64,000 nucleotides of DNA from Leptasterias polaris (lineage: Eukaryota > Echinodermata > Asteroidea > Forcipulatida > Asteriidae), in assembly GCA_037783415.1 (NCBI GenBank), contig JAZGTN010000162.1:2790001-2854000 (forward strand), given 5' to 3'. The translations under genes and the position numbers were made by a program. Numbering within the stretch: position 1 is the stretch's first letter; each line of letters opens with the position of its first letter. Of this stretch, positions 32,986-45,741 are shown piece by piece. The notes under the pieces are model-generated. The model had not been told where the DNA came from. It saw nothing but the letters and a program-made list of their open reading frames with translations, and did not search any database.

Positions 32986-35900
32986 ACTTGTAGGAGGAGA
33001 CTCTTCTTAGAATATTTCTTTTGCAGTGATGTGAGATGTTCTGGCAAAATCAGACACAACTACTAGGGGAGAGTCATTGCCAAGAAACGTTAGGTATGAA
33101 CCAAATAAATCAAAACTTTGAACATGGAATGAAATGTCCAGGCTTGCAACTTCTCAGCTGATTTCCTGTTTTTCCGCCTTCTTTATGAATGCTGTGGGGA
33201 AACCAGGAAAAACACCTGTATTCTCGCTATTTTACAATTATAATAGAGTTGCTGCACAACTCCATTAAACCAATCGGCTTTGGGCAGGAGATTCTACACC
33301 TCTTTCAAAATCCAACCCTGACTCATAATCACCCGCCCCATCATTGTTCTGTCTGATATTCAGGACTACATCATTTTCAGTTTGTAGAAATGTCCAGATT
33401 TATATTTTTCTTAGTTGTTTTTATTTTGGTTGTGAGTACCTAAAAGGGAAGACACAATTTTAGTTTCCAAAGCAACATTTTCTTGTTGATTTTTCGACAT
33501 TCCAAGAAAACATATTGAACAAGTAACCGGTATCGTCTATTAAATTAGAGGATTTTTAAAAACACCCAAGTAAATCCTTGTCAATTGATCAGACCCCCCT
33601 TTAGTTATGCCACTGACTTACAAATTTTCTCATAGCTAGAGTTACACCATAGTACTGTCTGCTGCCACCTACTAGTGTCAAAGGAAACTATACACACAAA
33701 AATGAAACATTTCTCAGGAAGTTACAACTTTAAATGAGATGTGCTTTCCCTATTGGGTGCGACTTGCAAAGATTTATTTATCAAAATTTACTCTGAATGA
33801 TTGCAACAAAGTGTTTTTCAGAGGAAGAAGTTGGATTGTGTTTCTGCTCACTAATAACCTTGTAAATAAAACAGTACACTTTATTCACTGAGCATAGCAT
33901 CTTGTATTTTACCTTCTATACAAATTAATACTTTCATCTAAAAATGAGGCTTGAAGAGATATCTTAGTCTGGACCCTTGTTGTGCCTGATAACCAGCATA
34001 TCATATTCTTTATGTATTCAAGGAACTAGATTGTCATGTTCACAATGATGTGAGGCCATACCCAAATCATTGTCGACAGTTACTGCTACACTGTTGCTAG
34101 GACGCCCTATATTCGCAGCATGATAACGCAGAAATCTAACTGTAACCTTTGCATTGGCTATAGCTGTGGCTGTGGCTAATGGTAGATTCAGTGATGTAGC
34201 CAAAGTCAAAGTCCATCCAGACCAATCAGATACAGCCTTATAAACACATCGGTCTTTGGCGCTATGCGCAAGTGCTGCGAGTCCTGGCTGCCATTGCTTG
34301 GACGCTGGTAGTGCAGTGTTTTGTACACAAAGACATGAGATGTCTTTTTTACTTTTTCCTCCCTGACAGCAGATTTACGACCTTAAATACTGTGGTAATT
34401 TCAAAAAGTTGTTTAACAGCAAAAACTGCTTGGAAAATGTCTTTGCATAAAATGAGTCATGGGGCCACCAGTCGCAACCATGGTAAACTTTATGGAGCAT
34501 TGGCTGGTAATCTAATTCTGCTAAGCAATATTTTACTATGCTAGCAACGTTTTGTGCTTAAGGCTTTATTAATTGGGCCCATTTAACAAATAAATCTGCA
34601 AAGTAGAATTGTATGCAATTAAGCCTTGAAATCAGGCATCTTTATTTTACCAACCAGAATCTTAATTTATGCCTAAATTGTTAATAATATTTTAACTGGT
34701 AAACTTAGAATTACATCACTTGATAAAGTTTTGAGTATTGAGTTCATTGCTGTAGTCAGCTATTGAATTTTTTTGTTGAATAGCTATCAGTACTTAAAAC
34801 ATAAAATTTTTTGTTTAAACTAAACAAATTACACTTTTAATACTTTGCTTATGATGAGAATTAGATATTTTGTTTGTGTTTGAGTTGTACACAGTATTAA
34901 AGCCAAGGTACAAGAATTGATTTGATAAGAAATTGCGTTTGGCCTGGGTGGGTGTGTGTGTGTTTGCTTCTCTAGCATTGATAATTAATTGTCTTGTTTG
35001 TCTAAAATGAACATTAAGTGGGGAAATAGAATTACTGATGCAAACTGTTTACTAGAACCAAAATGATCTGTTGTGGAAGTGCAGTACTGACAACCTGATG
35101 CTTTGAGCAGAGTTTCCATCATAAGGTAAAAGAGGAGGCCCTACAAGACAAACTCTGCTTGGGTCGAACGTCAGGCCTTTACATTCTTTACTGTGAGAAT
35201 TTAGTTACTTTTAATAATGAAAACATACTAAAGGATGAATGTCGCCCTCTGTTGACTTGCCTAAAGAACTATTAGCTAATGCAATTTCTTTTTTTATTTT
35301 TTTAGAAAGAAACAAAATTCAAGTCACTTTCAGTCCAATTTCCTCCTATATCTAACTGCCTGAGTGAAGGATTTAGAAGGATGTGTGGACCCTGAGGCCT
35401 ATGTAACAAATTGCCTATCCCATGGTCAGGCAGTTCAATCCAAAACACTTGGTGTTGAGTGGCATTAGAAGTAGAGGAAATGAAAGAATTCAGGCCTGCT
35501 GACTCCAGACAGTTTGCTCTCAGGGGTTTTATAACCAACCGTGCAGCAATTGGATATGATTTTTTACAGCCACTTAATAGAAACAATCACAATGTATATT
35601 TCCTTGTTTGAGGTTTAAGTTTCGTGAGAAATTATATTTTGTTGTGACGCTTCCTCTTCTCTAACAAAATCAAACCACAACCGAGAAATTTGATATTCAT
35701 ACATTTTTAAAGAGATACATATGTAGCGTCCCTTAAGTATTATATTCGGGAAAGACCCATAACTGCATATTACAACTAAAGTGCTACACATCAATTGCAA
35801 AGTTTGCATTCTTGCACAGTACTTTTTGGAAAAAGTATTTATATCAAAATGATGGGACTTGAACAGGCACAACAAAGTCAAAACTTGTTTTTCTTTCACA

Positions 35901-36060
35901 AAGAAATTTCTCCACCAAATTCATATTTTCACAGCTTCATTTTGTGGTGTGTTTTCGAAACTTGGAAGTTGGGGGGAAAACAAATAAAAAAATAAATAAA
36001 ACATAAATAATGTAAATCCGACCCAATAAATTCGCTTGCTTCCAGATGAGCACAATAGAT
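32986..36060. other. Intergenic, no gene recognised
   Basis: AT-rich. The segment ending GGCTTTATTAATTGGGCCCATTT (to about 34583) looks like the right end of another GGGCCCAATT MITE. No conserved exon was seen. Confidence 0.4.
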
Positions 36061-36211
36061 CGATCCATTAAGCCCCGCCTCCTTACGAGTTGACCAATCA
36101 CAACCGCGAAACCCGACACATTAGTGCAAAGATCACCAAAACGGCTCAAATGGTGATCAGATTTCGCGGTTGTGATTGGTCAATGAGAAATGGGCGTGGC
36201 TTAATGGATCG
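36061..36211. mobile_element. Palindromic MITE, 50 bp arms
   Basis: CGATCCATTAAGCCCCGCC and TTGACCAATCACAACCGCGAAA (36061-36111) pair with 36162-36211. A 50-base loop contains its own TGATCACC/GGTGATCA complement. Two inverted CCAAT-type ATTGGTCA/TGACCAAT words lie in the arms. Confidence 0.8.
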
Positions 36212-37049
36212 GTGTATTAAACAGAGACCGTAAACAAAATGGGTGTTTATTTGATATTATTTTGTTCACTGTTGAAAGAAAACTTTGCCGACCGGTAAGG
36301 ACGGATTTGAATAAGTTGAAATGTAAAAAAAAAATTAAACTGTATTTTTTAAAACAATTTCCATTCTCTAATTACTTTGTCACCCTGAAAGGAATGTTGT
36401 TGATTAGCAAAAAATACGATGAAAAGAAACAATATTCACCACTTATGCATGCACTCATGCGTGAAAGATTACACCAATCGAGAACGGCCTTTGTTCGGAA
36501 GCTGACCAACCAGGGAGCTCCTTTCATGAAGTGAGATTGTGTACATTGACTGCAGTTGGGAACCAAAATGGCGACCGTAGTTTACAGTGGATTCAGGGAA
36601 TACCGACAAAAAATGTCATATTACGCTGTATAACTGGTGAGTTGTTGAACACATTTTTACCTTAATATGCCTGTAGATTTTGCGATCACCTGTGTGTGAC
36701 ATGGTTTTTGTTGAGAAGTATGTTTTTCCAATTAAATGAATGTTTGTTTGACTCGGAAATTTGAGTGATTGAATTGAAGTTGTGGGATCGTAAAACACTA
36801 CGATTAACGAACGTTGAACGCTGGATAATGCATGCAGTGCATGGCCCCCCATACAGTGCAGCAGTGATACAATAACAAACATGATTGCCTATAAATTTAT
36901 ACACATTGGTCGAAATGATTGTACTAATGTGTAATTTACTATGGCAGTGCGTAAAGCCGAGGTGCAATTTAATGCCTGATTGATATTGTCAAGGTTCAGG
37001 TCAGCATAACAATTTGTTTTTACTACTGTTCTGTAATCTGTGCCCAACC

Positions 37050-37083
37050 ATGGAGGTAGGAATAGATCTATTCCTACCTCCAT
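37050..37083. repeat. Perfect 34 bp palindrome centred on AGATCT
   Basis: Each half is ATGGAGGTAGGAATAGA or its complement, with no loop. A near-identical half-site, ATGGAGGTAGAAATAGAT, occurs at about 41172-41189 within a retroelement fragment. Confidence 0.95.
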
Positions 37084-38396
37084 CCATGGCCCAACCAACT
37101 GGAGGTTTAAACAAATGTTTTACTTTGGCTGGGACGAGCCTGGCCCACATTTTTTTGTTTACGGGGAATGTACAGTCGTTTGACCAGTTCTGGATCACTT
37201 TTTGAATTCACGTTGTTTTTTGTTGCAATCTCTTTGACATCTTAAACAAAAAAGTTGATCAGTTTACCTAAACATGTCATAAAACTCACCAAGTATCCAC
37301 TGACAAAAAAGATTAGTACTTTTGAAGAGGCTTTGAGAAAAGTATCGTCACCTGTTTGACCAGTTCAGGATCAGTTGATTCTATTCTGAATCAGTAGTGT
37401 GCCCTTTATTGCAAACCCATACTTCCATTAATAAAACTGTCTCTCAAGGACACGAAACTTCAGAAGTGTGTTGGCATGGACTTGGACTTCCTTTCTTTAG
37501 TGAATGTCATGCACGTGTCTTCAACAGCAGCGCAAAAACCCAGCGACACAAACACAAAACAACAGCAAAGGCAATTGAAAAAGTGGAGCGCACCTAAAAG
37601 CAACATTGACCCCTCCAAGTTTAATTTTCTCACCAAAAAAAAAAACAATCTACAAGAATTTGTTGAAGTAATGTATCTCAAAAGCAATAAATAAACTTTC
37701 TACTGCAGCAGTATGATTTTACCTCACTTAGTAAGTTACATGTAGTGCGGCACCATTTGACGCAATGAGATGTTGAGTGATCCCGAACTGGTCAAGAGTA
37801 CAATGCCCCCCCAAAGACGATTTTGGTAATTTCGTCTCCTCAAAAAAACAAGATGACTGCTCAGTATTTACGTGAAACATTTTTTACACATCCTTAGCAT
37901 TTTACATAAATGTTTTTCGCCCTGGCGTTCAAATTCTAAAGGTGAGAAGCAAAATAAATATCAATATTGCTCACAAACTTCAGGAAAATTGCCATAATTT
38001 ATTTGCCGATAATGTTTGGCACCTAATTTTGGGTTTGTTGGTTTAATGTATGTTATTCTTCACATGTATCAACAGAAATTGGTAATGTGAGAAGTAATAT
38101 AACTAGAGATTCAGTTTTTGTTTACTACAAAAACAAGGTGTTCGTGGTGAGTGATTGAATAAATAGGTTACGACATTATACCTTATCAATCCAATGCCTG
38201 GTTCAGGAGTTATGAATTTTTCAAAAATTTAACATCAACTTCCGGTTTGGACCGGAAGTCAAGGTCAAATGGGGTCAATTTTTGTGTAGCCTTTTGTCAA
38301 ACTTTAAATTACCTATCCGATGATGTGTAGATTGTCAAAATCCGAATTACGGTTTATGAGTTATGATTTTTACAAATATTAAACTTTGATTTATAG

Positions 38397-38946
38397 TAAT
38401 TCGATACCTGATGACGTCATCATGACGTCATTAGGTTTGTGTCGTCTTGATACTGAGGTTCAACTATCTGTTGAGTTTCAATGTTCAATTCAATCTCAAT
38501 CTTGAGTTATTTCGTAGATAAATCTGAAAACGATTTTATTAAGAAAAAAAACAAAGGCGAACTTCGACCTAGGGTAACGACCCGGAAGATAAGGTCATAC
38601 GATTTTGGCGTTAACTTTTCAAATGTTGCCCCAGTCTTGCTCTATCAGATGCCAAAGTATGAACATTTATAGCTTTCATATTTATTGAGATACAGCGAAA
38701 AGCAAATGGTCATTTTTCAACTTTCAAAACCTTGTAATTCGACACCTGATGACGTCATCATGACGTCATGACAACTGTGCCGTCTTCATATTGAGGTTTA
38801 ATTGTCTAATGAGTTTCAAGGTTCAATTCAGTTTCAATCTTGAGTTATGTTGCGGAGAAGAGTTCTAGGGAAGAAGAAGATGGAGAAGAAAAAAAAAAAA
38901 CGGAACAATAACAAGAGGTGTCCGTGCTCATATTGCACGAACACCT
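38397..38946 (+). repeat. CRE-like direct repeats ending in a terminal hairpin
   Basis: Two direct copies about 338 bp apart (38397-38520 and 38735-38855) each carry GATGACGTCATCATGACGTC followed by a GTTCAATTCA-TCAATCTTGAG block. The unit ends in a purine-rich GAAGAAGAAGATGG-A12 stretch, GGAACAATAACAAG, and a 12 bp hairpin (38916-38946, one mismatch) followed by AATTATT. The arrangement resembles the 3' terminus of a Helitron-type element, but that is not established. Confidence 0.6.
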
Positions 38947-40602
38947 AATTATTTGGTTATTGCAAAGTTGAAGTGATCCCGAACTGGTCAATGATCCCGA
39001 ACTGGTCAAATGACTGTACTATTCGTTTTACGAGGGTTCTTTGGCTGAAACTTTGATAATTTATTACGCCCAAACGTAACCGAAACAGTCAGCAAGCTAA
39101 AATTTTGGATTAGTATCAAGTATGATGTTGTATCACTCTGATTTTTTAGAAGAAGATCTGAGAAGCCATGAATCACACCCCCCCCCCCCCCCCTAATTTG
39201 GTACATTCTTACAGGCAGTGACTCTTATTCAACTGTTGAATAAAGTTACATACATGTAGTGCACCAGGCTAGGTAAAGTAGAATTTGTAATAGGCCTACT
39301 GTACATCATATAAAATTTGTATTACTCATTCACAAAAGATTTGAGAGAACCCTTGATGTTATTTTTGCAATTGTAGCTCTTCGTGTCCCCAAAATTATAG
39401 ACAAGCTTTGTCTTTACAAGGGTCATTCACAAGATCACTCAGTAACCATCAAGTTTGAGTAAACATTATCATCCCATTGATTGACCAAGCACATTGAATT
39501 CCGATGTGGCTGTGTAAACTGAACGTGGCTTGAAATTCTTATTGTCATTGTTTAATTTGTACAGCGATACTGATAAGGTTTGTTTGTTTTGGACTTTTAT
39601 CACCATGATATCTGATAAGCATTTGTTGACTCAGTCGTCATTTTAACACTTTAAAATTGTGATTTTAATTTGCAGAGTTATCCTAAACACTTTTACTGTA
39701 ATCCAATTACGTTGTTTACAATTAATAAGTCGTTGATTGCCGGAAAAGGGGTTGCATGCCTTACGCCCTTTTTCTAGGCTCACAAAGTATTTTTGTCCCA
39801 GTTGCAGAAGGACGTAAGCATTAGTATGTACACGTACATGTACATGGCTCCTGACAAAAAAAGATTTGCATACAATTTTAAATTGTTAATGCTAGAATTA
39901 CCCCAAAGACATATTTCCTACTAGATTACCATGCAGAATGGATCCTATTAATGCGACTAACAATGTCTGAATGAAAGGGAAAAAATGAAAGAACTTTCAA
40001 GCTCAATTTTCAAATGGCCTTGCTCGATTTTCTTAGGCTAACACAATTATGCACATTATTAATTGCTTAAGTTGCCCTTTCACTGGTAAAATCTTTGTTC
40101 CATCTTTCTTCATTATGTAGGCTTATGACGTAGTGTTGATCACCATCAATGTTTTCCTTTTAGTTGTAGTTTGTTTTGAACTTTAAGTCATCTATGCTTT
40201 ACCTGTGAATCAGAGTTTTAGCTCTTATCATTTCATTCAGAGATTAGGGTGTCGATTACTCATCACTATTGAAGACAATTTATTGGCCATCCAAATGGCC
40301 TTGTCAATGCTTCTAACTAGAAAGTGTCTAAAAACTTCCTTAACACAATTACCAGGTGAACAAGTATCACACATGTCCAACCCAAACTTCATTCTGGGTT
40401 ACCCCATGATGTTAGTTCTGTGTTTATTGTTTATTAAAGGCTTGAGAATAATGTAAAAACAGTAAATTTACAGTTTTCAATGTCAATTATGAAAGTGGCT
40501 TTGTAATGAAATTGTCCCGACTATAATTTAGCAACTCTCAGGATCGGAACTTACATGTAGTAGTGTTTTAATCCCTGTTGCAATAAACCTACTGTACCCT
40601 GT
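38947..40602. other. Intergenic, nothing recognised
   Basis: Contains a C16 run at 39178-39193 and (ACGTACATGT)n near 39828-39846. No gene. Confidence 0.4.
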
Positions 40603-40633
40603 CCCCCCCCCCCCCCCCCCCAATTCCAATGCA

Positions 40634-40777
40634 GGCCCCAATTTCATAGAGCTGCTTAAAAAGCAGATAAAGTAGAAAGCACAAAAGTGATTATGTTTAA
40701 ATTAGATTTAGGTTACCAGCCAAAACAGCATGTCACGTGTACCATTGTAAAGCAGCAGGCTCTATGAAATTGGGCCC
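40634..40777. mobile_element. MITE of the GGGCCCAATTTCATAGAG family
   Basis: 144 bp between GGCCCCAATTTCATAGAGCT and GCTCTATGAAATTGGGCCC. It has the cleanest termini of the family in this window and a GCTTAAAAAGCAG core at the left end. Confidence 0.8.
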
Positions 40778-40852
40778 AGATGTATTGACTATTGGGGAAT
40801 TCCAATGCTTCAAAGGCAATGGTCTGACCCCCTTCTTGGTGAAATCATTCAT

Positions 40853-41270
40853 TAATAATAAGAATCAATATTTATACCACGCTTAATACTACGTTTCTAA
40901 GCGCTATGGTGCTGAGGTCCTTGCAGACTATTAAGTAAAACCAGAGCAGCAGCACCAAATTACAAAGATACAAAATTACAAAAATAATGCAGTAACCGTA
41001 AAGCAGAAAATAAACATGAGAAAAGTAAACTAACATAAATTAGGTTAACAAGCTGCAGAATTGGGTAATTACAGAGATTTGCATAAGTGAGTCTTCAACA
41101 TAGTTTTAAATGTTTCTATTAGGATGAAGCTTTTTGAATTTGGGGAGGGAGAGTGTTCCATAATTTGATCATGGAGGTAGAAATAGATTAGAAGAAGCAT
41201 TCCTAATTGCCACAACACACAGTGAACATGACAAAGCTGGCATTGAAGCAACCAAAGATTTAAAACCCTA
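40853..41270 (-). mobile_element. LINE-like 3' fragment
   Basis: On the minus strand a frame ends with an ETFKTMLKTHLCKSL-like tail, of the kind seen at the C-terminus of LINE ORF2 proteins. It is followed by AAGCGTGGTATAAATATTG and a TTATTATTA tail at 40853. Only the last part is present. Confidence 0.5.
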
Positions 41271-41379
41271 ACCTGACCCTAACCTCAACCCAGATAAACA
41301 GGACATCATGTTCAAATTGACTGAGCATGAACACTTCCATGACCTTCCTCACCTTCAGCCCAATACAGTACGCATTTAT

Positions 41380-41436
41380 GTACAATGTACATTGTACGTG
41401 TACAATGTACATTGTACGTGTACAATGTACGTGTAT
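41380..41436 (+). repeat. Tandem 20-mer TACAATGTACATTGTACGTG
   Basis: Two and a half copies. Each contains the palindrome TACAATGTACATTGTA. Confidence 0.9.
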
Positions 41437-41707
41437 GACAAATCTTAAATACTGCTGATTTGGCTGCAGATTTTCAATGTAAATAGAACATTTCTATTCA
41501 GTTGAGAAGATATTGGCAACAGATGGGAAGCTACAAATTCAATGTGTAGGCATTACATGGACATACTGACCAGTCAACCTACATGTAGACTTTATTTACA
41601 ACTCAATCAATAAATGATTGTGTGCATTGTGCAACTGCAATACACATTATTGATTTGGAACACTGTGGCATTAGGGTTTTCAGTGCACTGGGTCATGGTT
41701 CTGTACT

Positions 41708-41960
41708 GGGCTCAATTTCATGGCTCTGCTTACTGCTGAATTCTGCGCTTGCGATCACCATTCTCCGCGTACCGAGCAAGCCCCAGTATTTCTGCGCTAG
41801 CTGTGCAAGCGTAGAATGCCTAGTAACGTGGACTACGCAAGCGCACAAGCAAAAATTCCATGCTAACCCGTAAAATATGCTTGACTTAAGTGCGGACTTT
41901 CCTGCTTCAATAAGCGCGATTCTTTGCTTACACAGTAAGCAGAGCCGTGAAATTGGTCCC
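41708..41960. mobile_element. Diverged, longer MITE of the GGGCCCAATTTCATAGAG family
   Basis: 253 bp from GGGCTCAATTTCATGGCTCT to AGAGCCGTGAAATTGGTCCC. The interior is richer in GCGC words than other copies, so it may be a subfamily. Confidence 0.7.
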
Positions 41961-42306
41961 TAATGTATAAATTTACAATTGTACAAGTGTAGGTAAACTA
42001 TGGTATGAAGGTTTCATTTGTTTACATTATTGTTAATCTTGAAATTAATTGAACAGGAACAGTAAATTAAGAAAAAATACACGTGACATGCATGATGTTA
42101 TGACCCAAGTTCCTAAATGCCAGAGATTTCTAAAAATAACCCTGCCATGGAATATAAGGGTAACAAAAGTAGTCAAACAGACAAGCACAATAAGAAACAA
42201 CAAGTACATGTATGTTCAATTAAATTTAATATAAACCATTATGAGAACAAAAATAAGGTAATACAAAAAGTCAGTTAACCAGTTATGATATGAATTGAAT
42301 TTAAAC

Positions 42307-42332
42307 GGGGGGGGGGGGGGGGGGGGGGGGGG
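42307..42332 (+). repeat. Homopolymer G26 tract
   Basis: Twenty-six consecutive G. The proline-rich minus-strand frames across it are artefacts. Confidence 0.95.
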
Positions 42333-42466
42333 CGAGCAGCCCAGGCAAAAATAGGGTCGAAGACCCAACAGCCTTAAATATACCTCGGCTCTCTCGTAAA
42401 AAGCTGAAAACCAATGTTCTCCTACTCTGGTGTAAATGTCCCCGTAGATTGCTGAAAATTGGTCGG

Positions 42467-42655
42467 CCCCCTCGGTGCTCTCTGCTTTTTTTTTGTACCG
42501 TTGTTGCTTCACGCAACCGGTACAACAAAGTCCGACGATTGCAGCTCGGAGAGAAAGCAATTCAAACAGTGCACAGGTCACGAGCCTGCCCCCTCGGTGC
42601 TCTCTGCTTTTGTACCGTCGTTGCTTCACGCAACCGGTACAACAAAGTTTGACGC
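42467..42655 (+). repeat. Two direct copies of a ~65 bp unit
   Basis: CCCCCTCGGTGCTCTCTGCTTT followed by GTACCGTYGTTGCTTCACGC and AACCGGTACAACAAAGT occurs at 42467-42533 and again at 42590-42650. Each copy contains the inverted pair GTACCG and CGGTAC. Confidence 0.85.
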
Positions 42656-43775
42656 TTTCGGGAAGTCACAGCTCTGCCTCGTCGACGTGCAAACTGCCGC
42701 TCCAACGTGGGCACTAGAGGGGATTCCTCTGCCCACTCTGCTACTCTGCAGACCTCCGCACCGAAACTGAAGACATCAAAAATGTGAGGGGCGAGGATGG
42801 CCGCAATCCTCACTTATATAGTGAATTCTGAATTATCGGCATTCTCTAAACTCTACGAATTCCAATACTCTGTTCATGTCTGCAAATCAGGTTTTTGTGT
42901 GGCGTACGAAGAAAAGTTCCAAACGATTAGCGAGTGAAAAAAAGTTCCAAACGATTAACGAGTTTAAAACACGCGTGACTGCTCACCCCAAACTTAAAGT
43001 ATGTGTGCTCGCCCCACTAAGGAAATCTATGACATTCTATAGTAATACTTAAATAAAGGAAACAATACTTTACTACTACTTTAATCCTAATGCTTATTTT
43101 ACTCTGGACCATGACAATGAGGAAATCACACAAATGAAACATAAAATGGTAATTTACATGCATTTATCAGTGTTTTAAAAATGCAATTCATGGAAATAAG
43201 CAAATTAGGCAGCAAAATGTTTGTTTAGGTTTCTTTTAAATTGAATTGTGTATACACTGAAGGCCTACATTGTATACCTTTCAAGTGTTGTATTATTGTT
43301 ACATGCACCTCATCTCCTAAAATCATGTTTAAGTTTGATATTTTGGTGCGTGCCAGCAATGTCATACAAGTATATGTATGACAGACATAATTCATACACT
43401 ATTATTATTCTTTTTAAGAGCAAGCTCTGCATTTTTAAGAGCATTTTTGGTTGTTCATGGTTTATGGTGTAAAGCCAGAGCATTCATGGGAAAACCATTA
43501 TTAACAAAACTTCAGGCCTGATTCATTTGTGTTCAGAGCAGGGCTTTTTCCTTAGTATTAAAAGGGCACCTCTATTTGTAAAAGCTAATTTCAAATTTCT
43601 ACAGGAACATTTTAAGGGGCACCAAAGCAATGACCAGGGGCATGAAGGCCTGAGAAGCATTCTTAGGCCTGAAATTTAGAAAAGTAACATATTTGTACAA
43701 TGTTCTGTTTTATCTAGAGATTTATTTGATTGAGCTTGTTGCGATAAAAAAAAAAACATCAAGAGCAGGCCTTGA

Positions 43776-43870
43776 ATTAACTCGTTATCCGCGGCACCCA
43801 TAGCAATTGTTGTGGTGCCCTGTGCATTTGCTGTGGTGCCCTTTGCATTTGCTGTGGTGCCCTTTGCAAA
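43776..43870 (+). repeat. Transposon-like terminus with 21 bp tandem repeats
   Basis: GGCCTTGAATTAACTC resembles a hAT-type terminus. It is followed by three units of GCATTTGCTGTGGTGCCCTTT (43804-43869). A CAGGGCTTTTTCC terminus facing it lies at about 43527, so a small degraded hAT-like element may span 43527-43870. Confidence 0.45.
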
Positions 43871-44649
43871 GCTCAAAAATTATGCAAATTTACATTTTCC
43901 TCAAAGAAGTGCCCGTAACCAGAGGAAAACTGCTGTTTCCCTTCAAGAGTAAAGTTCAAGGCTTGCAAGAGAATATGTCACATACAAACAAACAAAACGA
44001 AATGACAAGGAAAATTGTGCATTTGTAATTTTTGAAGTAAACATCCTTTCAAAAGTCAAACCAGTGGACTCATTCCAAACAGAAGAATCTCAAAACGTAA
44101 ACAAAAATTGTTGTGAAGGAAATGATGTTAATATTCTTAAGGTCAAAGCCCTTGCATGACAATTGTGGCATTGACCTGATATGGAGTTGGTGACCTGATA
44201 TGGAGTTGGCGAGCTTGATCATTAAACCATATGAGACAGTAACTAATGTAAGGGAAGTGACAAGTGTTGCGTGCAGGACATTGAGGGAATGTCACAAGTC
44301 GTCGATATAATTACAATTACAACCCCAAGTCAGACAGACTGACTGACTATCTTTTAAAGTCAAATCTGACAGGCATGATAAATCTCTTTTATGTATGTTA
44401 AATTAAAATATGTTAAATTTGCATCAGGATGAAGTATGTTATTTGTGTTTTACCCATACACAGATGTGTGTTAAAAAGCATCGTACCAAAGATTTTTAGA
44501 GCGTTGAAGGCGTAACATGGGGACCGAAGCTTTATAATGTTGACATGTAAATATATGTAAGAAACGCATGGGCGCCATTTTTGCGAGCAATCGTTTTTTT
44601 ATTATATAGCAAAAACACTGATCTGTTATTGCATCAAAAAAGTTGCTTG

Positions 44650-44846
44650 CTTAAATTTCAGCCCGAGTTCCCCATCTTGCGCCTTCGGTGCTTTATAATC
44701 ATTGCTGTATACTCTGGAGTCCTGTGAAAGTTATCCATTTGGGCATATTTCCCCGGTGGGATTCGAACCGGAGACGTTTGCCATTCTACAGCAAATGTGT
44801 TGACCATTAGACCACCAATCTTGCCTAGTAGTAATTCTTTTTTCAT
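44650..44846 (-). mobile_element. tRNA-derived SINE
   Basis: On the minus strand, A box TGGTCTAATGG and B box GGTTCGAATCC flank a tRNA-like anticodon arm (TTGCT, loop GTAGAAT, GGCAA). The body TTTCACAGGACTCCAGAGTA, with TATACAG after it, is shared with the copy at 32258-32452. The acceptor-stem positions do not pair, so this is a SINE head and not a functional tRNA gene. Confidence 0.7.
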
Positions 44847-45741
44847 TTCTTTTACTACCAGTAAAACTAAAAGAAGTCCAGTACATCTCTTGTAACTTCT
44901 AATGTATGTGTTCTACATACTATGTACTATACATGGCTGTACAGTGTAGTAAGGCCTACATTGTATCTATTCCTTGTTTATAATTTTCTGAATGATTGTT
45001 TATGAGAGCTTCTTTTAACAGTACGATACTGAACAAAAAATACATTGCCTCAAACTTTTAACTATGGAAATCTCAGGAAAAATATTAACACAAACATATT
45101 ACGTATTGTCATGATCATTATGATGTTATTACACTGGTTATTTTCCTGTAATTTGTTCAGTATCTACCCCATGTAGCCAAAGCCAGAAGGACCAGTGTAG
45201 CTTGGTTAGCTTGCCTCTTCAGGTCAGTAGTCCTCCAGCTTTTTCGCTCAGTCCATATTTCATATAGGAATTACTTACATAACATTTAACAATACTAAAC
45301 TAGTAGTGGTCCTTGCAGGTGTTTTAGCAGGCATTTGGCCATTGGACCAGTGTTCAGGGAGAATGCTATACATTCACTTCATTTGCAAACTGTTTTAATT
45401 TAAAGTCTTTCCAGGCATTGTTATTATACCTGTAGCCAATGCAAAGTGTGATATTTCCCTGTTGATGTTCTGTTACTATGCTTAATAATCATGGAGCTGT
45501 TTTACAGTTGTTTTTTAAAAGCAAAAAGTGAACCTTCATAGAAAAATACAATGAGGATCCAGACACAGTAATTTCATATCTAATAACAATGTCTACTAGA
45601 GGGTTGCTGTTGATAGGAAACTTCATTATTTTACATGCAAAATAAGAAATGAAGTTAATTGACCATGAAGATATTCCAACATGTTGCTGTAAATACGGAT
45701 GTACATGTGTAGCAGTTGTTGTCTGTGCTATAAGTAAATGT
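44847..45741. other. Intergenic, nothing recognised
   Basis: AT-rich sequence. No repeat structure, exon or RNA gene seen. Confidence 0.4.

Noticed and set aside
41380..41436. CRISPR-like or regulatory direct repeats
   Set aside because: Simple palindromic tandem repeat without spacers; eukaryotic context.
42216..42629. Proline-rich protein on the minus strand
   Set aside because: The frame only exists because of the G26 run and repeat copies; no conserved content.
44755..44830. A tRNA gene on the minus strand
   Set aside because: A and B boxes and an anticodon-like arm are present, but the acceptor strands do not pair and the downstream body is shared with another SINE copy.
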